DNA of 64,000 bases from positions 175,246 to 239,245 of the forward strand of contig CAIXJC010000010.1 in assembly GCA_903919715.1 (NCBI GenBank). Reading direction: 5' to 3'. The stretch's first letter is position 1; every line of letters starts with the position of its first letter. The translations under genes and the position numbers were made by a program. Below the pieces are notes generated by a model. It searched no databases, was not told the DNA's origin, and worked only from the letters and a program-made list of their open reading frames with translations. The stretch is from an uncultured bacterium. Its GTDB lineage: Bacteria; Planctomycetota; Phycisphaerae; Phycisphaerales; SM1A02. This document shows positions 24,618 to 32,836 of the stretch, in pieces.

Positions 24618-25868
24618 TCAAACAGTTTCCGAACGATCTGCGTGCGCTGAATGAAGCTCGCGAAGTCGAGCAAGGTATGCATCGCCTGGGGCACGATCTC
24701 GTCGAGCCATCACCGCACGCAACGTCGTTTCAAATCGATTGAAGCGATACGACTGCGACCTCTCTGGAGTCAACCATGCAAACCGATCGACAAAAGTCGG
24801 CGGTCGAGGGATCGCGACCATCGCCCCGGTTCCAATCGTTGAACCCGTATTCACAGCGACCAAGATTGCAAATTTCGCATGATCTCCAATGACGCCACCA
24901 TAGAAAATACGCCCCGTCTTTTCATTGCTTCCGGCGGCATCGAGGCGACTCGTGACTTCCCCATAGGTATTGAGAAGATTCGAGTTGCACGTTCCGGCAC
25001 CGATATTGACCCATTCACCAACGAGTGCATCTCCCAGATGGCCTTCGTGAGCCTTGTTCGAAAATCCGTAAAACACAGTGGATCCCACTTCACCGCCGAC
25101 TTTGCATCCTGGGCCGATCACCGTTTTCGCTTTGATTTGAGCGCGATCCAAGATTGTTGAATTTTCTAAGAGTGCAACTGGACCGCTGACCACTGCGCCA
25201 GGTCGGATCGTTGCGCCATGAGCCAAGAGGACTGGTCCCTCAGTTGTATCGATGATGGCGCCTGGAAGTACGCGCGCAGTCGGATCCATCAGCAGTGCAT
25301 GGTGTCCAAATCGAATCACGCCAACTGCACTTCGATCATTCAACTCGCCAGTTCGATTCATCAATGCGATATCAGCGGGAACACTTTCTTCCAAGCGATC
25401 GAGAAGATCCCATGGAGCACGAATGATTCGCCCACGAGCAATTGGGCGTCGCACAACAGTGCGCGCAAGATGAGTTGCCCGACCCGATCGTTCCAAGAAT
25501 CGCTCGGCATCCTTCTTCAACATTCGAGCCATTGCAACACGATTATCGCTGCACATCACCACTTCGCCCAGAACCAATGATGAAGCATCATCCAAAGAGT
25601 CGAGCGCACCATTGATGAGGATTACTTCTCGCGCATTCGCTGGGAATCTTCCAACGAGTCGCTTATTTAATATCTGTCGTTCAGTCACGATCGCCGAAAG
25701 ATGTTCTGGCGGAAAGAGCGCATCAACCCGTCCAAGGACGAGCATTGTTCGTTCGACGCATGTCAATACGCCCAATCGCTGCTCGAAGGATGCTCGCAAA
25801 TCCGCCAAGGGACCAAAGCGAGACATGCCATCGTCAAAGATCGCCACCATTGTGCTCGACGATTCCAT
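24618..25868 (-). CDS. GlmU-like sugar nucleotidyltransferase/acetyltransferase (TIGR03991 type)
   Basis: 416 aa. The N-terminal half (about 1-200) resembles a nucleotidyltransferase-like domain but lacks the usual L-A-A-G-x-G-T-R-M loop of GlmU. The C-terminal half is a left-handed beta-helix: hexapeptide repeats around A-R-V-L-P-G-A-I-I-D, A-T-I-R-P-G-A-V-V-S, S-T-I-L-D-R-A-Q-I-K-A-K-T-V-I-G-P-G, then G-F-S-N-K-A-H-E-G-H-L-G-D and G-E-W-V-N-I-G-A-G-T-C-N-S-N. This matches the alternative GlmU family seen in Bacteroidetes and Planctomycetota, thought to make UDP-N-acetylglucosamine. Its place directly after mreBCD links precursor supply for the cell wall to cell-shape genes. The true GlmU role is inference. 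Confidence 0.8.
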   Translation of the reverse strand: MESSSTMVAIFDDGMSRFGPLADLRASFEQRLGVLTCVERTMLVLGRVDALFPPEHLSAIVTERQILNKRLVGRFPANAREVILINGALDSLDDASSLVLGEVVMCSDNRVAMARMLKKDAERFLERSGRATHLARTVVRRPIARGRIIRAPWDLLDRLEESVPADIALMNRTGELNDRSAVGVIRFGHHALLMDPTARVLPGAIIDTTEGPVLLAHGATIRPGAVVSGPVALLENSTILDRAQIKAKTVIGPGCKVGGEVGSTVFYGFSNKAHEGHLGDALVGEWVNIGAGTCNSNLLNTYGEVTSRLDAAGSNEKTGRIFYGGVIGDHAKFAILVAVNTGSTIGTGAMVAIPRPPTFVDRFAWLTPERSQSYRFNRFETTLRAVMARRDRAPGDAYLARLRELHSAHADRSETV

Positions 25869-25880
25869 AGGCGCACTCTA

Positions 25881-26468
25881 CTACCGAACGATGCGAGCCT
25901 GTCCACCTTGACGACCGCGCGCCAGAACTGATGGAAAACCCCAACTGCCAGAAAAATAGAGAAGGAACCACCCGATTGGAATGCCGACCGCTCCCGTAAA
26001 AATCGAACCGAGGAATTGCATGCCAAATTCGTGGAGCGCCGATCCTTCGCCCCAGGGAGGAGGCGAATCTGGGTACCAGGAACGAAGCGCCCACCATGCC
26101 GTCCAGAAGAGGCCACTGGTCAGACTGAGCACAAGTGCCATTGCTCCAACGGAGAACGGATTCCGCCGAATCAGCACTCCCCGAATTGAAAGGATCGCAT
26201 GCACGCCGAAAAACATCCCAAGAGTTGAAGGACCAATCAAGTAGAGCGGCGCACGAGGACCCGAAAGCGATGGTTCAGAGAGATCAAGCAGGAGCCCAGC
26301 GAGCAGCGCAAACCATCCGACTTCGCTCGCCTCAGCATGCATCGCTGCGAATGCGACGACGACAACCACCAAGTGCGGCGTCAGCCCAGCGAGTTCAAAT
26401 ACAGGCATGAACGAAACATCCAAGATTAACGCGAGGAACAATGCTGGAATGGCAACGATCCACTTCAC
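25881..26468 (-). CDS. mreD: Rod-shape-determining membrane protein MreD
   Basis: 195 aa with about five hydrophobic helices, which fits MreD in size and topology. A-L-L-A-G-L-L-L-D-L-S-E-P near residue 56 corresponds to the conserved MreD G-L-x-x-D segment. The assignment rests mostly on position: its ATG overlaps the mreC stop by 4 bp in the mreB-mreC-mreD order. MreD connects MreC to the elongation machinery in the inner membrane. The C-terminal ~25 residues are basic and cytoplasmic. The start at 26468 is fixed by the overlap. Confidence 0.82.
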   Translation of the reverse strand: MKWIVAIPALFLALILDVSFMPVFELAGLTPHLVVVVVAFAAMHAEASEVGWFALLAGLLLDLSEPSLSGPRAPLYLIGPSTLGMFFGVHAILSIRGVLIRRNPFSVGAMALVLSLTSGLFWTAWWALRSWYPDSPPPWGEGSALHEFGMQFLGSIFTGAVGIPIGWFLLYFSGSWGFPSVLARGRQGGQARIVR

Positions 26469-27310
26469 GGTCGCTGGCCCGCCGAGAGCTTGACGACGAG
26501 CTCGCCAACGACTGCTGGATCAACTGCGGGCCGCACGATGATCTCCCCACGCAGAGGTTGCTCGTCCTTGCGTTTGATTTCTGTCACGACCCCGATCCGC
26601 ATCCCTTGTGCGCCTGATGGCCATGATGGGTCTTTCATCCGAACGAGATCCCCCGCACGCACAGAAGTTCCTAAGTCGATATCGCCACGAAGTGCGCCCC
26701 TTCCATCAGGAAGCAATTGAACCATGATGACTTGCGGACGCTTGGACTTTTCTTGGTCCGCAGGGACGACATAACCGTCCATTCGACCGATCGAGCGATT
26801 CGCGATCGATAAGACCGTGCTTGTTACTGCGCCGACTTCTGGCGCAATTCGACCGACGACTCCATCTCCGCCAACGATTGCGACATCTCCTGGCGAGATT
26901 CCTTGTTGAGAGCCCGCATTGATTTTGAGTGCGATTCCTCCAGATCCTGGCGTTCGAGAGAGCACATTCGCCGCCGCAAGTCGCACGGTTCCCGACTGTG
27001 CATTTCCGCCCGAGGTCACCTCATAGGCACTCAGCTTCTTTTCAAGTTCTTGAACGCGGATCTGTTCTGCGTGCCACAAACCCCGGTAGTAGTCTCGGTC
27101 CGCCTCGATCGCTCCGTCACTCTCCGTGCGAAGCGCAACTCTGGGACGAAGCCAGAGCCGCATTGATGTGGCACCATGAGCGAGCGGCGATAGAGGAACC
27201 CAAAGGACCGCAGACAAATCACCCGTCAGCGGTGCAATCCACCGTGTTGGAGCGAGGCCCAGCATGACCACGCACGCCACAACAAGAACGATCGGCGAGA
27301 TGCGTCGCAC
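26465..27310 (-). CDS. mreC: Rod-shape-determining protein MreC
   Basis: 281 aa. An N-terminal membrane anchor (residues 1-25), then a helical coiled segment (E-A-D-R-D-Y-Y-R-G-L-W-H-A-E-Q-I-R near 70-95), then the MreC beta domain with S-R-T-P-G-S-G-G-I-A-L-K-I-N-A-G-S-Q-Q-G-I and V-V-G-R-I-A-P-E-V-G motifs (about 118-165), which are hallmarks of the family. MreC is a periplasmic scaffold linking MreB to peptidoglycan synthases. It lies 24 bp after mreB and overlaps mreD. Its presence with MreB and MreD suggests an elongating wall machinery. Confidence 0.9.
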   Translation of the reverse strand: MRRISPIVLVVACVVMLGLAPTRWIAPLTGDLSAVLWVPLSPLAHGATSMRLWLRPRVALRTESDGAIEADRDYYRGLWHAEQIRVQELEKKLSAYEVTSGGNAQSGTVRLAAANVLSRTPGSGGIALKINAGSQQGISPGDVAIVGGDGVVGRIAPEVGAVTSTVLSIANRSIGRMDGYVVPADQEKSKRPQVIMVQLLPDGRGALRGDIDLGTSVRAGDLVRMKDPSWPSGAQGMRIGVVTEIKRKDEQPLRGEIIVRPAVDPAVVGELVVKLSAGQRP

Positions 27311-27334
27311 GCTAGAAACTCCAGCCTGCGGAGC

Positions 27335-28402
27335 TCAGAGCTCCTCGACGTTGGATTCGAGAATCGACTTGTACTGTTCGAGATTCTCAAGGTAATCAGC
27401 AGTACCGCGTGCCACGCAGGTCAACGGATCATCGGCAATTTTTACCGTGAGTCCGGTACGACTCGCCAACATCTGATCAATCCCTCGCAGAAGTGCGCCA
27501 CCGCCTGCAACCGTGATTCCATTGTGTTCGAGTTCTGGGTTGCAAAGATCCGCTGCAAGTTCGGGATCCGCTTCGCGAAGCGTCTTGACAACTTCGTCTG
27601 CGATTTTCTTCAGAGGATCGGCCAGTGCATCGCGCACCTCAACTGAATTCACTTCGATTTGCCGAGGAAGACCAGTCGCAACATCTCGCCCGCGAACTTT
27701 CATCGCGAGTTCTTCCTGCAACGGCCATGCGCTACCAATTCGAATCTTGATTTGCTCCGCAGTTTGTTCGCCGACACGAATGCCGCGCTTCTCCTCGAGA
27801 TACTGAATGATCGCTTCGTCAAAGTCGTCGCCTGCGACTCGCAAACTGGACGCCTTTGCAATGTCAGCCAAACTCAAGATCGCAATCTCGCTCGTTCCAC
27901 CGCCAATATCAACCACCATACTGGCAACCGCATCATCAAATGGCAACTTGGCGCCCATCGCAGCAGCCATCGGCTCCTCGAGCAAATAGACCTTCCGCGC
28001 GCCGGCGCGCTCTGCGCTGTCCAACACCGCCCGTTTTTCAACTGCAGTGATTCCTGAAGGGATCGAGATGACAACGCGTGGTCCAAAGATCCTGCTTCGT
28101 CCCATGACTTTCTGAATGAAATACTTCAACATCGCTTCGGTAATTTCGAAGTCGGAGATCACGCCATCCTTCAAAGGACGAATGGCTTGAATCGATCCTG
28201 GCGTACGACCAAGCATTTCCTTGGCCGCAAATCCGACGGCGGTACCGTTCATCAAGACTTGATTTGTTCCCTTGCGGACTGCGACGACTGAAGGCTCGTT
28301 GAGAACGATTCCCTCGCCACGAACGCAGACAAGCGTGTTGCAGGTACCAAGGTCGATACCCATATCCACGCTAAACCAACCCATCATTTTATCTAGACTC
28401 AT
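27335..28402 (-). CDS. mreB: Rod-shape-determining actin homolog MreB
   Basis: 355 aa. Actin-family phosphate loops are visible: M-G-I-D-L-G-T-C-N-T-L-V (about 14-25), V-V-D-I-G-G-G-T-S-E-I-A (about 165-176) and I-T-V-A-G-G-G-A-L-L-R-G (about 297-308). Interior motifs R-P-L-K-D-G-V-I and E-E-P-M-A-A-A also match MreB. It polymerises on the inner membrane and directs lateral wall growth. ATG at 28402 follows AAGGAG by about 8 nt, one of few strong Shine-Dalgarno sequences in the window; that sequence sits in a hairpin loop. It begins the mreBCD group. Confidence 0.95.
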   Translation of the reverse strand: MSLDKMMGWFSVDMGIDLGTCNTLVCVRGEGIVLNEPSVVAVRKGTNQVLMNGTAVGFAAKEMLGRTPGSIQAIRPLKDGVISDFEITEAMLKYFIQKVMGRSRIFGPRVVISIPSGITAVEKRAVLDSAERAGARKVYLLEEPMAAAMGAKLPFDDAVASMVVDIGGGTSEIAILSLADIAKASSLRVAGDDFDEAIIQYLEEKRGIRVGEQTAEQIKIRIGSAWPLQEELAMKVRGRDVATGLPRQIEVNSVEVRDALADPLKKIADEVVKTLREADPELAADLCNPELEHNGITVAGGGALLRGIDQMLASRTGLTVKIADDPLTCVARGTADYLENLEQYKSILESNVEEL

Positions 28403-28436
28403 GTGCGGCCCCTCCTTGGGCCAAAAGTAATTTTGG
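28403..28436 (-). promoter_or_regulatory. mreB leader: two overlapping hairpins, Shine-Dalgarno in a loop
   Basis: On the minus strand CCAAAA-TTAC-TTTTGG (28421-28436) runs into GGCCC-AAGGAG-GGGCC (28407-28422). The ribosome-binding AAGGAG is the loop of the second hairpin; the two share a GG, so their outer pairs exclude each other. Confidence 0.4.
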
Positions 28437-28442
28437 TGTTCT

Positions 28443-28826
28443 TCAGCGCGAAGAGATCACCGCAAACGGATTTCCTTCATCACTCGTACCCGCGACCCCC
28501 GCGAGATTATCCATTGCAATAAAAACACATCCAGCAATCAGCACCACAACTGCGGCAGCCAATACACCAGTGTAAATATTGAGTTCCCCACCACCGCCTC
28601 GAACCTTTGGCTTGCTTGGCGATGTTTTCTTACTTGACTTTGATGCTCCCTTTGCAGCAGCTCCACCGCTCGATGAACCACCGAATCCAAAGCGACCTTT
28701 CTTCGTTGGAGTCACGGCAACCGGCATAGCGTCGCCGAATTCCATGCCGCCATCAGCGGGCGCACTCTGGGACGCTGGCGCAGAACCTGCCTTTGGAGAT
28801 TTCTTGCCAATTCCGAAGAATGCCAT
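28443..28826 (-). CDS. Small single-span membrane protein, low-complexity N-terminus
   Basis: 127 aa. The first ~80 residues are rich in Gly, Ser, Ala, Lys and Pro (G-F-G-G-S-S-S-G-G-A-A-A, S-K-K-T-S-P-S-K-P-K) and are expected to be disordered and cytoplasmic. One hydrophobic segment, T-G-V-L-A-A-A-V-V-V-L-I-A-G-C-V-F-I-A-M (about 89-108), spans the membrane, leaving ~18 residues outside. No family recognised. It sits 3 bp after the coiled-coil gene and 40 bp before mreB, on the same strand, so both may serve the shape machinery. The M-A-F-F-G-I-G-K-K start resembles other small planctomycete proteins in such positions, but this is weak. Confidence 0.6.
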   Translation of the reverse strand: MAFFGIGKKSPKAGSAPASQSAPADGGMEFGDAMPVAVTPTKKGRFGFGGSSSGGAAAKGASKSSKKTSPSKPKVRGGGGELNIYTGVLAAAVVVLIAGCVFIAMDNLAGVAGTSDEGNPFAVISSR

Positions 28827-28829
28827 CTT

Positions 28830-29723
28830 TTACTGCCCCTTTCGGATGGTCACTTTTTGACCAGCACGAACTGCGCCTCGTGCCGCGACATCTTCAAGTT
28901 CGACCGTTCCGACCGCCTTGTTGACATCGACGGAAGTAATGAGGAGTTTGCCAATGAACTTTGCGCCGTCGCCGATTGTCATTGTCCAACCAACTTTGAC
29001 GCCATCTCTGCTCCCAGCGTCGATCTCTGCATAAACACGATCGTCCGCTCGCTTCACATTCACGATGTGAGCTGTCACATTGCGATCGGGGACCTGAGAA
29101 ACCTCACCAGGCGAAACAGTATCGGTCGCGGCTGGACCAAACTTTGCAGTAAAACTCTGAACGACTTGATCGGACTTTACCTTTTCATTGGTGAGCGAAG
29201 CAACTTGTTCCTTCAGATCGCCAAGAGCTTCTTGTGCCACATGAAGATCGCTATCAGTCTTCGCAAGTTTATTTTCAACATCAATTCGAATTCGTTCGCA
29301 ATCGGTCAACATTGATCGTTGCTTGTCTAATTCTTCGCTGAGCGTCTTCGTCAGTTCGGTCTTCGCGCGATCGACTTCCATCGTCACGGCAACCGTCTGC
29401 TCAAGACTTGCCAGTCGAATTTTCGCCTGTGCGATGTCTGCCTCGAGGCTTCGAACGCGCAGTCCGTTCTGGGCCAAGTCACTTTGAAGGCGACCCTTCT
29501 CCGAGTCGAGATCCTTGATTTGAAGCGCGGTGTCATTCTCCGCTTTAGCACGAAGCGCTCGCTCCGTATCAAGTTCACTTCGGGCTGCGCTCACTTGAAC
29601 ATCTCTGTCCTTGATCTGTTGGCGCAGCGTCGCCTGATTGCTTGCCTGAACGGCCGCAAGAGGGACGAGAGCAATTGCGAGAAGAGACACGAGGACAACA
29701 AAGACTTTCGTGAGAATGTGCAC
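28830..29723 (-). CDS. Exported coiled-coil protein upstream of mreB
   Basis: 297 aa. An N-terminal hydrophobic segment (about 5-25, A-L-V-P-L-A-A-V-Q-A-S) may be a signal peptide or anchor. A long Lys/Glu/Leu-rich coiled coil covers about residues 28-190, with many heptads (L-R-Q-Q-I-K-D-R-D-V-Q, D-L-D-S-E-K-G-R-L-Q-S). A ~90-residue beta domain ends the protein, including H-I-V-N-V-K-R-A-D-D-R-V-Y-A-E-I-D-A-G-S and G-V-K-V-G-W-T-M-T-I, which resembles the beta half of MreC-like or SH3-like envelope proteins. The anchor, coiled coil, beta order is the same as in MreC. Function unknown; it is 3 bp before the small membrane protein gene. Confidence 0.65.
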   Translation of the reverse strand: MHILTKVFVVLVSLLAIALVPLAAVQASNQATLRQQIKDRDVQVSAARSELDTERALRAKAENDTALQIKDLDSEKGRLQSDLAQNGLRVRSLEADIAQAKIRLASLEQTVAVTMEVDRAKTELTKTLSEELDKQRSMLTDCERIRIDVENKLAKTDSDLHVAQEALGDLKEQVASLTNEKVKSDQVVQSFTAKFGPAATDTVSPGEVSQVPDRNVTAHIVNVKRADDRVYAEIDAGSRDGVKVGWTMTIGDGAKFIGKLLITSVDVNKAVGTVELEDVAARGAVRAGQKVTIRKGQ

Positions 29724-29833
29724 TTGATGGACCTATTTGGGTTTGCGAATGAATCCGAGAAGACGAACGAATAAGGAGCGCAACTCACGCTACAAATCGT
29801 GACGGCATGTTTTACCTCGCAACCCAACCAATG

Positions 29834-32833
29834 TCAACGAAGATTGGCATCAGAAACGGTCGGAACCTCAGGCGAACCAACGTCTTGCGAGGCACGCAAA
29901 TACGCGCTTGCTGCCGTCAATCTCACCAATGCATAAGGATCCTTCAAGAGCGGTGCGATCGCGTCAAGCGCTCGTTTGCCACCAGCCCAACCAAGGGTTG
30001 CCGCAGCCTGAGCACGAATCGTCGGCGATTGATTCAACACAGCAGTCGAACAAAGCTCAAAAATCGGCTCTAAATTCGGCTCGCCAATTCGCACAAGCGC
30101 CGCCCCGGCTATGAGGCGAATCTCAATCGGGCGTTGGAGAGGACCGCGGCCGTTCCAAAGGCCGATCAAGTGACCTCGAGCCCCTCGATCATTCGTCTCT
30201 CCGATCATTTGGCATGCAAGCGCAATAAATTCTGCCTGCTCGCTTGGGGCGAAAAGCGCTGCGCGAATCGGATCGTACTGGCGGTAATCCCCCATCTTCG
30301 CCATTGCTTCCGCCGCCTGCAAATCAACGATTTTGGCGCGAGTCTGGTCAGCTCCAACGAGCCTTCGTCCGACGACACTTTCCACGAGAGGGATCGCAGA
30401 AGGATTCCGAAGTTCGCCAAGGACGTAAAAAGTGTTTGATCGCACTTCAGCGTCCGAGCTCATCGCAAGTTCTGTCAGCGGATTGAGATCGACGACTCTC
30501 CCAAGTCGAACAAGTGCGTAAAGCGCAGCAGCTCGAACCGATGGATTGGGGTCAAGCGCAAGCGGTTCGACAAGTGGGGCGCAATCGACGAGATGCTTTT
30601 TACCAACCATCACCGCAGCTGCGAATCGCACTCCTGGATTGGGATCTGCCAGCAATCGACAGGCGACTGGCTGTAATTCCGTGACGCGAAACTGCAATCC
30701 CTCAAGTCCATGAGCGCGATAGATCGGTTCGGAACTCAACGACGCATCGATCAAGAGATCGATTGCAAGTTTTTCTGGAGGAGCGTTCATATCAACGCGG
30801 GGATAATCCGCCGAAGCCAGCGGCTTCTTCGCAAGCGCCGGTTCAGAAACTCCAACAGACGACTCTGTTGATTGAGGTGGAATGTCGGTCGCAATTGGCA
30901 CGGGACTCGACGGAGAAATTGCATCGAGGCGATTTTCGTTCAGCGCATTTTTTTGAACCGACCCATCATCCGTTGATGCAACACTGTGATCAGGAACTGG
31001 CGTTCGAGAACTCCAGGATGTCCCAGTAAACACTGGGCGTGAATTCGAATCTGGTGTGCAGCCGATCAGCGAAGCAAAAAACCCAAGTGCGAGCAATGCC
31101 AATGGACCAATCTTTGGTGCGATCAATTTGCTCTTGCGCAGTACAAAGCTCTGCACGGTCAGGAAGAATGTAAGTATTGCCATCGATGGGGAGAGTACAT
31201 CCCCCCACCTTCCAAACACTGTCTCGCGCCGATCGAGTTGCACCGTGACCGCGAATCCTCCAAGCGCACGAGCGGGCACCATCGCCGTATCAATCGGCAC
31301 TCCCTCGCTCGTGAAAGCCTGAGAAATCCCAGTATTTGCAACTCGAATCATTGGCGTGCGATTCTCGATGCAGCGCCAGCGTGCGATGAGTGCGTGTTGG
31401 CGCCTCGCCCAATCGCTGAAGCCGAACCATCCATCGTTGGACAGATTCGCGATCAGTTGCGCCTTCTTTGAACCATCTGGATAAATCAAATGTCTGACGA
31501 CGCTTGGAACGGTGTCTTCAAAGCAGATCGGGGTCGCACATTCAATCGTCTTTCGTGCCTCGTCCTTTGCGCCCCATTCGAAGGAAATCCTGCGATATTC
31601 AGTCGCGGCATCCAAGTCGAAAGTCATCCCACGCGCTCCCAGCGCCAAGAGTTGTTCTTCAAGCCATGTCCAATTGGAGATGTATGGCATCGTCTCACCG
31701 AACGGTGTGAGAAAGACCTTGTCATACCGTTGGTATGGCGCCTCTCCATCGACGAGATACGCGCTGTTGAATTGATGATCCCACGCCCAGCGCTGATCCT
31801 CAGCGCGCAGTCCAAGAAATGCGGGGCTTCCGATCAACATTGGCGCGCCGACACGCTTGGCGAGCATTGCCGCGAACGAAGAAAAGTGATCCCCAGGCGA
31901 ATATCCACCGCTCACCAGAGTGCGAATTGTCTGAGGTTCCAATCCAAATCCGGGCAACATCGTTTCGGGCCACACCACAAGATCGATTCGATTTCCCTTT
32001 TCGCGTTCATCGTCTGCGAGCGAAAGTGTCAATCGACCAAAGTCCAGCACGTCTCTCTCTTGTCGGTCGTGCGGCCAACCGATCTTGTTGTCGGTTGTCA
32101 AATTTGTCTGCACTGCCAGAACCCGCGGACCCTCACTCAAGACACTTGGCGTTTCGCGCAATCTCCATGTGCCGTAGCCAATCGAGAATGCAAGGATGAG
32201 AAGTGCAATCGAACCACCGAGAATTGCACGCCGACGAAGCGCAGGCGTATTCGCACCAGACTTCCAAGAGCGCAGATCCACCGCCGCACCACTGATGCAT
32301 GCGACAACAAATGATGCCGACACTGCGCCCCCAAAGTCTGCGATCTGCGAGATCGTCCGAGATTCGATCAAGGGTTGCCCAATGCTGTACCACGGATAGC
32401 CGTCGAATATGACGACATCTTTCAGCCACTCGATCGCACACATGACGATCGGAGCGAGCAGTGCGCAAGGCAGATGTCGTCCGATCGTTGCGGAGTGCAC
32501 ACGGCGAAAAATCCAGATTCCAAGCGGTGCATAAAGCGAGAGATAGACGCAGAGAATCGGATATCCAAGCGTGGTGACATCAATCATCCAAAGTTGAAGC
32601 CACATCCACATCGCCCACGCACAGACGGTCACAGCAATCCATGCTCTGCGGGGAAACACCGGGGTCGTAGCGAGAACGATCCATCCCAGCGGTGCGATGA
32701 ATGCCAAAGGCCAACAGAGATCCGACATCGAAAATGCAAGAGCCATACAGATTGGCGAAAGTGCGGCCCAGAACCAGATTCCCCCAGTCGAGAGCGAACC
32801 GTCATTCAGCGTGGTCGGCCGATTTGCTGGCAC
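29834..32833 (-). CDS. lnt: Apolipoprotein N-acyltransferase fused to a HEAT-repeat domain
   Basis: 999 aa, about twice a normal Lnt (about 510 aa). Residues 1-560: about six N-terminal helices, a nitrilase-like domain with V-V-W-P-E-T-M-L-P-G (catalytic Glu) and nucleophile Cys437 in T-P-I-C-F-E-D, and a closing helix (M-A-I-L-T-F-F-L-T-V). Next comes R-K-S-K-L-I-A-P-K-I-G, a hydrophobic core L-A-L-L-A-L-G-F-F-A-S and a lipobox-like L-I-G-C (Cys592). A Ser/Pro/Thr-rich linker (about 593-675) leads to at least six HEAT-type repeats (V-R-F-A-A-A-V, V-R-A-A-A-L-Y-A-L, V-R-L-T-A-A-S-A-Y). Lnt adds the third acyl chain to lipoproteins. The reading frame is continuous, so this is one gene as read. 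Gap to accD is 3 bp. Confidence 0.87.
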   Translation of the reverse strand: MPANRPTTLNDGSLSTGGIWFWAALSPICMALAFSMSDLCWPLAFIAPLGWIVLATTPVFPRRAWIAVTVCAWAMWMWLQLWMIDVTTLGYPILCVYLSLYAPLGIWIFRRVHSATIGRHLPCALLAPIVMCAIEWLKDVVIFDGYPWYSIGQPLIESRTISQIADFGGAVSASFVVACISGAAVDLRSWKSGANTPALRRRAILGGSIALLILAFSIGYGTWRLRETPSVLSEGPRVLAVQTNLTTDNKIGWPHDRQERDVLDFGRLTLSLADDEREKGNRIDLVVWPETMLPGFGLEPQTIRTLVSGGYSPGDHFSSFAAMLAKRVGAPMLIGSPAFLGLRAEDQRWAWDHQFNSAYLVDGEAPYQRYDKVFLTPFGETMPYISNWTWLEEQLLALGARGMTFDLDAATEYRRISFEWGAKDEARKTIECATPICFEDTVPSVVRHLIYPDGSKKAQLIANLSNDGWFGFSDWARRQHALIARWRCIENRTPMIRVANTGISQAFTSEGVPIDTAMVPARALGGFAVTVQLDRRETVFGRWGDVLSPSMAILTFFLTVQSFVLRKSKLIAPKIGPLALLALGFFASLIGCTPDSNSRPVFTGTSWSSRTPVPDHSVASTDDGSVQKNALNENRLDAISPSSPVPIATDIPPQSTESSVGVSEPALAKKPLASADYPRVDMNAPPEKLAIDLLIDASLSSEPIYRAHGLEGLQFRVTELQPVACRLLADPNPGVRFAAAVMVGKKHLVDCAPLVEPLALDPNPSVRAAALYALVRLGRVVDLNPLTELAMSSDAEVRSNTFYVLGELRNPSAIPLVESVVGRRLVGADQTRAKIVDLQAAEAMAKMGDYRQYDPIRAALFAPSEQAEFIALACQMIGETNDRGARGHLIGLWNGRGPLQRPIEIRLIAGAALVRIGEPNLEPIFELCSTAVLNQSPTIRAQAAATLGWAGGKRALDAIAPLLKDPYALVRLTAASAYLRASQDVGSPEVPTVSDANLR

Positions 32834-32836
32834 GGT

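Noticed and set aside
31040..31200. Split of the Lnt-HEAT gene into two genes at a start codon near Cys592
   Set aside because: The frame is continuous with no stop, and the GTG/TTG candidates lack a ribosome site. The possibility is kept as a finding but not annotated as a second gene.
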